Shown here piece by piece: positions 8,901-15,811 of a stretch of 37,715 nt of DNA. The position numbers and the translations under genes are program-made. This DNA comes from Desulfovibrio sp. (lineage in GTDB: Bacteria; Desulfobacterota; Desulfovibrionia; Desulfovibrionales; Desulfovibrionaceae). The stretch covers positions 1-37,715 of the forward strand of contig JAISTW010000016.1 of NCBI GenBank assembly GCA_031272405.1, given 5' to 3'. Position 1 is the stretch's first letter; the number at the start of each line of letters is the position of its first letter. Below the pieces are notes generated by a model, which searched no databases, was not told where the DNA came from, and worked only from the letters and a program-made list of their open reading frames with translations.

Positions 8901-8969
8901 CGCACTGTGTATCTGCGCCGTCTGAGCAAGCTGTGCCGGATGACGGCCGGGGCTTACGGCGCCCGATAG
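5961..8969 (+). CDS. Large membrane protein of unknown function (1002 aa)
   Basis: I do not recognise this family. The start has a strong GAGGAGG site eight bases upstream. Residues 1-150 are helical and charged. Residues ~165-335 alternate strands and helices (SLTVAYEYC, ITGITLRVGIEYHIPFYD, VSLFWIPRGF, TTLHLAECLHQH) in a way that loosely recalls TIM-barrel/PHP-type hydrolases, but no convincing metal-ligand set is visible. Residues ~340-650 are mostly helical and soluble. Residues ~655-845 hold about five hydrophobic spans (FLKVLVGFIPAFGSF, WWFLAWFGVVIWFAI, YTGISVFLLEVLVRVVLL, VFAVLNVVNGVYIC, VAYEIFFLIGVQDVAFYLV). The last ~150 residues are again soluble. It is likely an inner-membrane protein with large cytoplasmic flanks. 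It stands alone, ending 16 bases into the convergent MFS gene. Confidence 0.8.
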   Translation: MSASWGGIYFDKQDSDILALVNRMLEVRANQADISLFDPGLHPHGIKELVASPVSRIAYAVINLLRNLEAGSVQARDRLLALESLYDEVLNSAHSELRRNTARVLVQIMKSIVRAHGKRENQIRLVHDFRRAVQGTPRVVRELLARYYLPEMPEEWNQLAFDDHVYDANTRGRKTPTHLIMDAWIKGLRSLTVAYEYCVSTDVASELLRAAEITGITLRVGIEYHIPFYDKNVSLFWIPRGFSGNEDFLEFLHDPNVVRLMEKGSDVLVWRKARTLESLHVWNRGKRLELEQTWGVPVPELDDETFLNFVGRGQPTTLHLAECLHQHILPAASERAKILAGLPDDERRGASQELGELENLGPEQIIEDWLSPAGCPETRHAQATVEQMPELLRHTPKTLISELLACNPGYRLVLGTMGLTAEDVTELLWDSEGAISHLEIFNMKGWMEGRHEHITAIGELQLALNAGHGPRIKQMVRQMWRDMLAAGDELRAKKFRSILRSVPQLWGYYRHHPLGTRLGTSSVSRLTFGMGLVITDTLPRRAVADLHRRHRQQPKKPIPIHAPVEECMIYRQSRNPNFWQRLVAPLRRLPGCRHLGMRHRREWKTASEKYRVCEQGNVVNLGGLSQRGTNNLLGNSHETALPHPGPTYLNSSISNFLKVLVGFIPAFGSFLYTQNWWFLAWFGVVIWFAITGVRNVVQMVLAAQGATRGTLVHWKDQVNVGRLCDSLMYTGISVFLLEVLVRVVLLERVCGVTVETSPLTVFAVLNVVNGVYICAHNVYRGFPRQAAIGNLFRSVLAIPVASLYNTVAYEIFFLIGVQDVAFYLVPSAAVISKMASDTVAAIIEGFADSQVNLRMRRWDYRRKFEQIFECYTNLELLFPHEDALVRLGRVGGLKGQNIEKAKALERSFIVHALDLMYIWFYQPRAQHAMRQILRTLPAVDKLTLLRTQLVLMREHEISQMLVDGLLGRNFSRPLAFYLENRTVYLRRLSKLCRMTAGAYGAR

Positions 8970-10153
8970 AGTTTTTTGCCGTCCAACGTCAGCCACATCA
9001 CCAGACAAACGGCGCCGATAATCGCAGCCATGCCGGCCACGGGCAACACTGGGCCGGAAAAAGGCAGAGAGCAGATCATCATGGCCAGACTGCCGCAGAC
9101 AAGTCCCCCGCAACCGATCAGGGCCGACACCGTGCCGTTGTCCGTGTCCTGTTGGAAAAGCATGAGCAATGTCGCCACAGGTCGGACGGCCGAAGAGAAA
9201 AAAGTCAGCGGCAGATAGAGCAGCAGAAAATGCCACGGACCATTCTCGCCGACTGCGAGCAGGCCCAGTCCGCTGGCCGTGGTGGCCGCGAAGACAAGAC
9301 TGATGAAAGCCCGTCTCGACATATGCCGAAAAAAACGGACATAGGCCAAAGGACCGAGCATGGAACACAGTGCGTTGGCCGCGAAAAAGAGACTGAAACT
9401 CCGTTCCGAAAGGCCGAAAAAGCGGATATATATAAAGGAGGAAGATGTCAAATAGGCCATGAAGGGCATCACCGAGATGGAAAAGAGCAGGAGCAGCAGC
9501 CGCAGGGCCGGATTGCGCAGGACAACGCCGATGCGTTTCAGGGCGTCCGTCCATCCGCCCTTTGTGGGTTCAGTCAGGGTTTCCTTCAAGGCCGGCAAAG
9601 GGGCCAGACCGGCCAGGGAGCAAAGCAGAAGGCCCGCGAAAAGGCCGCGCCAGGATGTAAGGGTGAGCAGGGCCGCGCCAAAAACTGGGGCCAGAACAGG
9701 GGCCAGGGTGCTCATGGTCTGCATCCAGACAAGAACGGTTTCCACAGCGCGGCCCCGGAATACATCCTTGACTATGGCCATGCTCACCGAGCACACGGCG
9801 CCGCTGCCTATGGCCTGCAAAAGGCGTCCGGCTACAAGCATGTGGATGTTTTGCGAGACCAGACACAGAACTGACGCGGCGGCATACAAGGCGAGGCCGG
9901 CGCGCAGCGTCGGTCTGCGGCCGCACCTGTCGCTGAGCGGTCCCCAGACAAGCATGGACAGGGCGAAAAAGAGCATGAAGCCGCTGATGGTCAGGTCCAC
10001 AAGCCATCGCGGGCAGTTGAATACGTCGGTCATGCCGGGCAGGGCGGCCAGATAGAAATCCGTGGATAAGGGCACAAAGGCGCTGAGAAAGGCCAGATAG
10101 ACGATGAAGGGCAAGCGGCCGAAGCGGAACGGGCGGTATTCCTGCGAAGTCAT
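8954..10153 (-). CDS. Bcr/CflA-type MFS drug exporter
   Basis: The 399-residue protein has about twelve hydrophobic spans. It opens with FIVYLAFLSAFVPLSTDFYLAALPGM, the Bcr/CflA hallmark in TM1, followed by motif A between TM2 and TM3 (WGPLSDRCGRRPTL) and GRLLQAIGSGAVCSVSMAIVKD in TM4. The family exports chloramphenicol, bicyclomycin, sulfonamides or small metabolites by proton antiport. No partner gene is adjacent. The 3' end overlaps the convergent 1002-residue gene by 16 bases. An AAAGGA site lies ~13 bases before the start, rather far, so translation may be weak. Export substrate is unknown; the nearby sulfonate cluster does not by itself imply a link. Confidence 0.88.
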   Translation of the reverse strand: MTSQEYRPFRFGRLPFIVYLAFLSAFVPLSTDFYLAALPGMTDVFNCPRWLVDLTISGFMLFFALSMLVWGPLSDRCGRRPTLRAGLALYAAASVLCLVSQNIHMLVAGRLLQAIGSGAVCSVSMAIVKDVFRGRAVETVLVWMQTMSTLAPVLAPVFGAALLTLTSWRGLFAGLLLCSLAGLAPLPALKETLTEPTKGGWTDALKRIGVVLRNPALRLLLLLFSISVMPFMAYLTSSSFIYIRFFGLSERSFSLFFAANALCSMLGPLAYVRFFRHMSRRAFISLVFAATTASGLGLLAVGENGPWHFLLLYLPLTFFSSAVRPVATLLMLFQQDTDNGTVSALIGCGGLVCGSLAMMICSLPFSGPVLPVAGMAAIIGAVCLVMWLTLDGKKLYRAP

Positions 10154-10278
10154 GCGGGGGCTTTAATCCTTTGGCGGCGGCTTGTCAAATTGAGAAGACG
10201 TATCCGTCAACGCGGGCTTGTTCCGCCTGGACGCTCAGGCGCGTGAACGCGGCTTGACAGGGAATATTTTCTGTTATC

Positions 10279-12462
10279 TCAACTCCATATCAGGCGGCCT
10301 GCCTGATACGCGCCGACAGCAACCGCATAGGCGAGCAAGGTGTTGAAAATCATACTGAAGATCACCCAGGCCCAACTGCCCGCTTCTTGGCGGATAATGA
10401 CCAGGGCCACAAAGCAGGGCGAATACAGCAGCACAAAAAGCATGAGAGCAAGGGCCGTCGCCTTCGACCAGGCAGGATCCGCCAGCAGCCGGGCTGTGAG
10501 CGGTTCAACCTCGTCTTCATGGATTTCCCCCAGGGAATAGGCTGTGCCGAGCGTGCCCAAAACGGCTTCCTTGGCGGCAATGCCGGCAATAAGGGCTATA
10601 TCGGTGCGCCAGTCAAACCCGGCTGGACGAGTAAGGGGCTCCAGCCATTTCCCGGTGCGTCCGGCAATGGACCACGCCAGTTTTTCCTTGCCCAGCTCGG
10701 CTGTTGTCCGGGTCAGTTCGACTTGCAGATTGTCGCGTCCCGGCGCGTCCTTTTCGGCTTCAAGTCGTTCCAGTTCACCATTGAGCATCTCAATTTTTTG
10801 CAGCAGGGGGGCGGCCTTTTCTTCAGGCAGGAACGGAAAGGTCATTGTAGCCCATATGAGCACTGACAGCGCTACAAGGACTGTGCCCGCCTTTTTCAAA
10901 TACATCCAGACGCGTTCCCAACAGTGCAGCAGCACGCCGAACAGCGTGGGCATGCGGTAGGGCGGCAGTTCCATGACAAAGGGCGTGCTTTGGCCGCTGA
11001 CGATGGTGGAGCGCAGGGCGCGCGCCACGCAGAGGGCGGCCGTCCAACCGGCCGCCATGACAAGAAACATGGCCAGCGCTTTGTCTTCGGGGAAAAAAGC
11101 GCCGACCAGCATGAGCAATACTGGCAGCTTGGCCCCGCAGGTCATATAGGGAAGGGTGAGCAGGGTAGCCAGTTTTTCCTTGGGGGAACGCAATGTGCGC
11201 GTGGCCATGACCCCCGGAATGGCGCAACCGCCGGCAATGCCGCCGGAAATGATGTAGGGCATGACGGATGCGCCGTGCAGGCCGAAAAAACGAAAAACGC
11301 GGTCCAGCATGTAGGCTATGCGCGCCATGTAACCGCTGTCTTCCATCAGGGAGATAAGCGCGAACATAATGAGAATCAGAGGGACAAAGCTGATCACGCT
11401 GCCCACGCCGGCGATGACGCCGTCCACAATCAGGGACCTGAGCAGTCCTTCCGGCAGTATGCCGCCCAGAAATTCTCCCAGAGCGGCAAAGCCGCTTTCT
11501 ATCCAGCTTTGCGGCAGTGCGCCGGCGCTGAAGGTGAACTGAAACACCAGAAACAGCACGCCCAGCATAATGAGAGGACCGAAAAAGGTGTTGGTGAACA
11601 CCTTGTCCAGTTTGTCCGTAACGGCCAGACGATTTTTTCCCGGTTCCCTGTACATGATGCCGTCGCGCAGCAGGGAACGGACAAAGCCGTAACGATAGTC
11701 TATGACAATGCCTTCCATATCGGCCTGGAGTGTGTCGGCAATGTGGGCGGCAGTCTTTTCCCTGTTTTCGAGCAGGTTGTTCGTCGTTTCCCGATCGGCC
11801 AGGAGCGCCTCCCGGCGTATTTCCCCATCTCCTTCGGCGAGCTTGATGGCGGTCCAGCGCGGGTGGTAGCGATCCGTCAAAAGCCCTGCCCCGGCAATGA
11901 CATCTTCCATACGTTCAAGGAGTTCGTCCATATCCGGCCCGTAAGAAATGCGCAAGGGCTCCCGTCGTCCTCCGTCCGCTCTGTCCACCGCGGCGGCAAG
12001 AGCCTCTTCGAGGCCTTCGCCGCTGCGCGCGACCATGGGGATGACGGGGGCGTCCAACAGGGATGAAAGCCGCTCAACGTCAATATGTACGCCGGCCTTG
12101 CGGGCTTCATCCATCATGTTGCAGGCGACGACCACCGGAACGCCCATTTCAAGCAACTGCACCGTGAGCAGCATGTTGCGATCCAGGGCCGAGGCCTCAA
12201 CTATATCAATGACGGCCTGCACATTGCCGGAGGAGAGTTCCCGGCGGGCTACAAGTTCTTCTTGGGAATAGGCGGTCAGGGAATAGGCGCCCGGCAGATC
12301 AACCAGGGTGATTGTTCTGTCGCGGCACAGTGTTTGTCCTTCCTTTTTTTCCACAGTCACGCCGGGATAGTTGCCGACATGCTGCCTTGCGCCCGTATAG
12401 CCGTTAAAAACAGTGGTCTTGCCCGCGTTTGGGTTGCCGGCAAGGGCAATGCGTACTCCCAT
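10279..12462 (-). CDS. feoB: Second FeoB-family transporter with helical insertion
   Basis: This 727-residue FeoB paralogue has G1 GNPNAGKT (9-16), QHVGNYPGVTVEKKEG, G3 DLPG (55-58) and G4 NMMD (115-118), then the Gate regions (GGCAIPGVMATRT at ~411-423, CGAKLP at 442-447, SPCFVALVIIRQE at ~681-693). In the first FeoB the matching stretch reads CSAKLP. Between two membrane spans (residues ~547-596) lies a charged heptad-like segment (LLQKIEMLNGELERLEAEK...) of about 50 residues that the first FeoB lacks. There is no feoA or Cys-rich partner next to it. It has its own promoter (12499-12527) and a Fur-like dyad. It could carry Fe(II) under other conditions or another divalent metal such as Mn(II). 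Confidence 0.88.
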   Translation of the reverse strand: MGVRIALAGNPNAGKTTVFNGYTGARQHVGNYPGVTVEKKEGQTLCRDRTITLVDLPGAYSLTAYSQEELVARRELSSGNVQAVIDIVEASALDRNMLLTVQLLEMGVPVVVACNMMDEARKAGVHIDVERLSSLLDAPVIPMVARSGEGLEEALAAAVDRADGGRREPLRISYGPDMDELLERMEDVIAGAGLLTDRYHPRWTAIKLAEGDGEIRREALLADRETTNNLLENREKTAAHIADTLQADMEGIVIDYRYGFVRSLLRDGIMYREPGKNRLAVTDKLDKVFTNTFFGPLIMLGVLFLVFQFTFSAGALPQSWIESGFAALGEFLGGILPEGLLRSLIVDGVIAGVGSVISFVPLILIMFALISLMEDSGYMARIAYMLDRVFRFFGLHGASVMPYIISGGIAGGCAIPGVMATRTLRSPKEKLATLLTLPYMTCGAKLPVLLMLVGAFFPEDKALAMFLVMAAGWTAALCVARALRSTIVSGQSTPFVMELPPYRMPTLFGVLLHCWERVWMYLKKAGTVLVALSVLIWATMTFPFLPEEKAAPLLQKIEMLNGELERLEAEKDAPGRDNLQVELTRTTAELGKEKLAWSIAGRTGKWLEPLTRPAGFDWRTDIALIAGIAAKEAVLGTLGTAYSLGEIHEDEVEPLTARLLADPAWSKATALALMLFVLLYSPCFVALVIIRQEAGSWAWVIFSMIFNTLLAYAVAVGAYQAGRLIWS

Positions 12463-12478
12463 GAATTTTCTCCCTCAA

Positions 12479-12492
12479 TGAAATGAATTTCA
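12479..12492 (-). promoter_or_regulatory. Fur-like dyad in leader of second feoB
   Basis: TGAAATTCATTTCA (minus strand) is a perfect 14-bp palindrome 17 bases above the start codon and just downstream of the -10 box. It resembles the Fur boxes at 5261 and 5726 but is one base shorter at the centre (6-2-6 instead of 7-1-7), so regulator identity is uncertain. Confidence 0.45.
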
Positions 12493-12498
12493 ACTTCA

Positions 12499-12527
12499 AT
12501 AATAAGAGGATACGGCTTTTCTGTAAA
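12499..12527 (-). promoter_or_regulatory. Sigma-70-type promoter of second feoB
   Basis: On the minus strand TTTACA (12522-12527) and TATTAT (12499-12504) are separated by exactly 17 bp. The expected start of transcription falls at the beginning of the Fur-like dyad. A GGGAG ribosome site follows. Confidence 0.65.
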
Positions 12528-12603
12528 GGGGGGCATGATTCTCTTTGGAACACGCGCGCCGGAACCGGAGCGGATCACGAATGCAATGGCCGAGTTGAAC
12601 AGA

Positions 12604-12628
12604 CGCAGGCGGGCAAAGCCCGCCTGCG
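12604..12628 (-). terminator. Terminator-like hairpin after the SlcC-like unit
   Basis: CGCAGGCGGGC pairs perfectly (11 bp) with GCCCGCCTGCG across a three-base loop, 15 bases past the small ORF at 12643-12762. The minus-strand transcript continues tctgttc, a weak U-tract. It probably separates the sulfonate cluster from the second feoB. Confidence 0.65.
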
Positions 12629-12642
12629 CCAAACGTAGACTG

Positions 12643-12762
12643 TTATGGTGTTGCGGCGCGGCGGCGCAATTCTTCAAAAAGGTTTTCCGGCAGGCTGACG
12701 CCATCCTTCACGCGCAGGCGGCGCTGCTCGACGAGCGGATGTGGCGAAGATGCTTGCGTCAT
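12643..12762 (-). CDS. Possible 39-aa protein coupled to SlcC-like gene
   Basis: An open frame begins with an ATG that overlaps the stop of the preceding dehydrogenase gene (ATGA), with a ribosome-site-like AAGGAG 8 bases upstream inside that gene. It encodes 39 residues starting MTQASSPHPLVEQRRLRVK and including SLPENLFEELRRR, then stops 15 bases before a terminator hairpin. The overlap, ribosome site and terminator placement argue for translation. Against this, it has no recognisable domain and could be a decayed 3' gene remnant. It is basic and probably helical, with no signal or membrane span. Confidence 0.42.
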   Translation of the reverse strand: MTQASSPHPLVEQRRLRVKDGVSLPENLFEELRRRAATP

Positions 12763-13691
12763 GATTTCTCCTTAAGGAAGGCAGAGACCTTGTCCGCTAT
12801 CATATTGCAGACCCGTGTGTTGGATTCCCGCGTGACTCCGGCTATATGCGCCGTCAAAACGCAGTTTGGGGCTCCGGCCAGGGGGGAGCCGGCCTGCAGG
12901 GGCTCGTTTTCGAACACATCCACAAAAGCGCCGCCCAGGCTGCCGTCAGCCAGCGCCGTTGCCAGCGCTACCTCGTCCACAATGCCGCCCCGCGCGGTAT
13001 TGATGAGGAAAGCGCCTTTGCGCATTTTGGACAAAGTGCCCGCATTGAAGATATGACGCGTTTCTTCGGTCAAGGGAACATGCAGGCTGACGACGTCGGA
13101 GACGCGGAGCAGTTCTTCCATGCTGAGCCGTTCCACGCCGTATTTTTGCCAGGCGGGGTCTCCGGCCGGCAATATGGGATCACAGGCAACGAGGCGCATG
13201 CCGAAAACCCCGGCGCGCAGAGCCACTTCACGCGCGATGGCGCCGAAGCCGAAAAGTCCCAGGGTTTTGCCGTAAGCTTCTCCTCCCATCTGGCGTGTGC
13301 GCGGCCATTGCCCTGAAGCGACGGAGGCCGAATCTCCGTAACATCCGCGAATCATCGTCAGGACGCCGCAGAGCACATATTCGGCTACAGAAATCGCGTT
13401 CGCGCCGGTGGCGGGGAAGACGGTTATTCCGCGTTCCTTGCAGAGGGACAAATCAATATTGTCCAGCCCAACTCCAAGTCGGCCGACCACCTTCAGAGCA
13501 TCCGCATGGGCCAGAAGGGAGCCGCGCACCTGGGTGCGGTTGCGGACAATCAGAGCGGGGCAGCCGACGATGAGCCTGGCCGCCTCGTCCGGTTTGTCCA
13601 CCAGCGTTGCGTCATAGACAACGTCAAAGTCGTTTTGAAGTTTTTTCAGAGCCGGAGCATCAATGAATTCGGTGATAAGAATGTCGGCCAT
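12759..13691 (-). CDS. slcC: 2-hydroxyacid dehydrogenase, (S)-sulfolactate dehydrogenase-like
   Basis: A 310-residue D-isomer-specific 2-hydroxyacid dehydrogenase. It shows the N-terminal substrate half (ALIVRNRTQV, VGRLGVGLDNID), the NAD(P) site GLFGFGAIA, the catalytic Arg in NTARGGIVDE, Glu in DVFENEPL and His in AHIAGVT. As I recall SlcC of Chromohalobacter, which oxidises (S)-3-sulfolactate to sulfopyruvate with NAD+, this protein shares its length and its N-terminal and RNRT/GRLGVGLDNID segments. The symbol is given on that basis and on context: it follows a TTT transporter and lies in a SuyAB cluster. A general phosphoglycerate- or hydroxyacid-dehydrogenase role is the alternative. No ComC partner is seen in the window. 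The ribosome site is AAAGGAG, and the gap to tctAB is 21 bases. Confidence 0.68.
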   Translation of the reverse strand: MADILITEFIDAPALKKLQNDFDVVYDATLVDKPDEAARLIVGCPALIVRNRTQVRGSLLAHADALKVVGRLGVGLDNIDLSLCKERGITVFPATGANAISVAEYVLCGVLTMIRGCYGDSASVASGQWPRTRQMGGEAYGKTLGLFGFGAIAREVALRAGVFGMRLVACDPILPAGDPAWQKYGVERLSMEELLRVSDVVSLHVPLTEETRHIFNAGTLSKMRKGAFLINTARGGIVDEVALATALADGSLGGAFVDVFENEPLQAGSPLAGAPNCVLTAHIAGVTRESNTRVCNMIADKVSAFLKEKS

Positions 13692-13712
13692 GATTAATGA
13701 TCTCCTTTGGTT

Positions 13713-15704
13713 TTAAAAGAGCAGGCCTTCCGGCGTTGGCACGCCGAGCAGCATGGAAAACACAAGCCATACGGCAAGGCACATGACCAGCGTCAGCAGC
13801 GCGGCGGCAAGATAGGGCGATGTCGTGGTGTCGTTGAGCACGATAGCCGACAGGCACAGAAAAAAGGCGCTGGCCGGGTAAAAGCCGAGAATGGGGATAA
13901 AGGCCGCGTAAGCGGCGGAGGCGCCCACGATTATCGCCACACGGCGCATGGCCACCGGTTCTTCCTCCGGCGCCTTGCCCGCCGTCTGAAGGCGTCTCAG
14001 CCTGAAGCCCTGAAAGCACAGATACAGGCCCATCAGGCCGATGAAGGCCAGCAGCAGCAAGGCGTATTTTCTGCCCACATCTTCCAGTTCATGGATTTGG
14101 GTAAAGAACACGGCGGCGATTGCCAGAACAAAAGCGCCGGAGAGGATATCCTTGAGCCAATCCGTTTTCGCCTTCAGCACAGGATCCGCTGGCAGAGCGG
14201 CTTCGGCGGCGGCACGTTGACGCCGCCATTGCATGAGGAAAGGCGTGCACAGGGAAAGCGCCGTCAACAGAATAAGAATGACGGCAATGGGGCTGTCCAG
14301 AAACACCTGTATGATTGAGGAGCCGGGCGCCTTGGACAAACTGACGCATTTGCCGAAATTTTCTTCAATCATCGGTCCCAGGATGATGCCCAGGGCCATG
14401 GCGCCGGTATCCAGCTTCACCCTGTTGCAAAAATAGCCGAGTATGCCGAAGAGCAGGGCGATCCAGACGTCGAGCATGCTGTTGCGGATGGCGTAGGAGC
14501 CGATGACGGAGAGCAGCACGATGCCGATGGCCACGAATGTCAGCCGTACGCGGAGCAGGCGCACCAGCAGTCGGATAAGCAGCAGCCCCACGGGAATCAT
14601 GAGCAGATTCACGACGAATTGGGAAAAGATAAAGGTATAGGCCAAATCGCCCGTCACCGTGAAAACCTTGAAACCGGGTTGTATGCCCTTGGCCAGCAGC
14701 GCGCCCAGTATGACGGCGGCCACGGCGCTGCCCGGAATGCCCAGGGTAAGCATGGGGATGAGCGCTCCACCGATGACGGCGTTGTTGGCGCTTTCGCTGG
14801 AAGCCACGCCTTCAATGATGCCCGTGCCGTATCGTTCCGGATGTTTGTCCCAGCGCTTACTTTCGTTGTAGGCGATGATGGAGGCTATCTCGCCGCCCGC
14901 GCCCGGCAGCATGCCGACCCATGTGCCGATGAAGGAGGAACGCAACAGGATGGTTTTGCATTTGCCAAGCAGCTCACGCGCCACAAGGCCGAAAACGCCG
15001 GGTGTGGGGTTATATTCGGCTATAAAGGGCTTGTAGCTGCCGATGAGGTAAAGCACCTGGGAAATGGAAAAAAGGCCGATCATGGCCGGGATGACTTCCA
15101 CGCCCTGAATCAGCGGATAATAGTCAAAAGTGAAACGCGGCGTGGCCGAGTGCGGGTCAAGGCCGACTGTGGCCACCAGCATGCCGACGCCGCCGGAAAC
15201 AAGGCCCTTGATCATGTTGCCGGACGACATGACGGCAATGGAGGACAGGCCGAACAGGCAGAGCCAGAAGTTTTCCGGCCCTCCGAATTTGAGGGCGAAG
15301 CGCGCCAGCGGGGCGGCGAGAAAGAGCAGAAAAACCGTTCCGACGATGCCGCCGAAGGACGAGGAAAGGAGTGAGGTGATCAGGGCCTGGTCAGCTTTGC
15401 CCGCCTGACACATGGGATAGCCGTCAAAGGTTGTGGCCACGGACGAAGGCGTTCCGGGCGTGCAGATGAGGCAAGCGGAATTCGCTCCGCCATAAATGGC
15501 TCCAACGTAGATGGCGCCGAGCATCACCAAACCGCTGGTCGCGTCCATGGCGAAAGTGACGGGCACCATGAGCGCCACGCCCATGGTCGCCGTAAGGCCG
15601 GGCAACGCCCCGATGATGATGCCGCCCGCAAGGCCGCCGAGCATCAGAAGAATGTTGAGCGGATCACAGAGATTGGCCAGGGCGGAGAATATGAATTCGT
15701 TCAT
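13713..15704 (-). CDS. Tripartite tricarboxylate (TTT) transporter, fused TctA-TctB
   Basis: At 663 residues this is longer than TctA (~500). Residues 1-~500 are TctA: GGIIIGALPGLTATMGVALMVP, ICTPGTPSSVATTFDGYPM, a second half with WVGMLPGAGGEIASIIAYN and TLGIPGSAVAAVILGALL, and about twelve spans. After a hydrophilic stretch (WRRQRAAAEAALPADPVLKAK) the last ~150 residues give four TctB-type spans (ILSGAFVLAIAAVFF, ALLLLAFIGLMGLYLCF, FIPILGFYPASAFFLCL, LLTLVMCLAVWLVFSMLLGVP). The fusion supplies both membrane parts of a TTT carrier for a carboxylate, here probably sulfolactate or a related sulfonate. The binding protein TctC is the preceding gene, separated by a strong hairpin. Confidence 0.88.
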   Translation of the reverse strand: MNEFIFSALANLCDPLNILLMLGGLAGGIIIGALPGLTATMGVALMVPVTFAMDATSGLVMLGAIYVGAIYGGANSACLICTPGTPSSVATTFDGYPMCQAGKADQALITSLLSSSFGGIVGTVFLLFLAAPLARFALKFGGPENFWLCLFGLSSIAVMSSGNMIKGLVSGGVGMLVATVGLDPHSATPRFTFDYYPLIQGVEVIPAMIGLFSISQVLYLIGSYKPFIAEYNPTPGVFGLVARELLGKCKTILLRSSFIGTWVGMLPGAGGEIASIIAYNESKRWDKHPERYGTGIIEGVASSESANNAVIGGALIPMLTLGIPGSAVAAVILGALLAKGIQPGFKVFTVTGDLAYTFIFSQFVVNLLMIPVGLLLIRLLVRLLRVRLTFVAIGIVLLSVIGSYAIRNSMLDVWIALLFGILGYFCNRVKLDTGAMALGIILGPMIEENFGKCVSLSKAPGSSIIQVFLDSPIAVILILLTALSLCTPFLMQWRRQRAAAEAALPADPVLKAKTDWLKDILSGAFVLAIAAVFFTQIHELEDVGRKYALLLLAFIGLMGLYLCFQGFRLRRLQTAGKAPEEEPVAMRRVAIIVGASAAYAAFIPILGFYPASAFFLCLSAIVLNDTTTSPYLAAALLTLVMCLAVWLVFSMLLGVPTPEGLLF

Positions 15705-15749
15705 GGCTGTTCAGTGTGTTTGCCGATGGATGGCTGTTTCGGGATGCCC

Positions 15750-15781
15750 GTTCGGCGCCGTTGCGGGCAACGGCGCCGAAC
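15750..15781 (-). other. Stable hairpin between tctC and tctAB
   Basis: GTTCGGCGCCGTTG pairs perfectly (14 bp) with CAACGGCGCCGAAC over a four-base loop. It lies between the binding-protein gene and the membrane gene with no U-tract. Such hairpins protect the upstream message or attenuate readthrough, giving excess binding protein. The TRAP operon has a counterpart at 21913-21962. Confidence 0.75.
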
Positions 15782-15811
15782 ATGCCTCGGTGAGGCCGGT
15801 GGAACCGGACG

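Noticed and set aside
10254..10280. Plus-strand promoter (TTGACA then TTATCT) near the second feoB stop
   Set aside because: The spacing is only 14-15 bp and it points antisense into feoB with no gene to drive.
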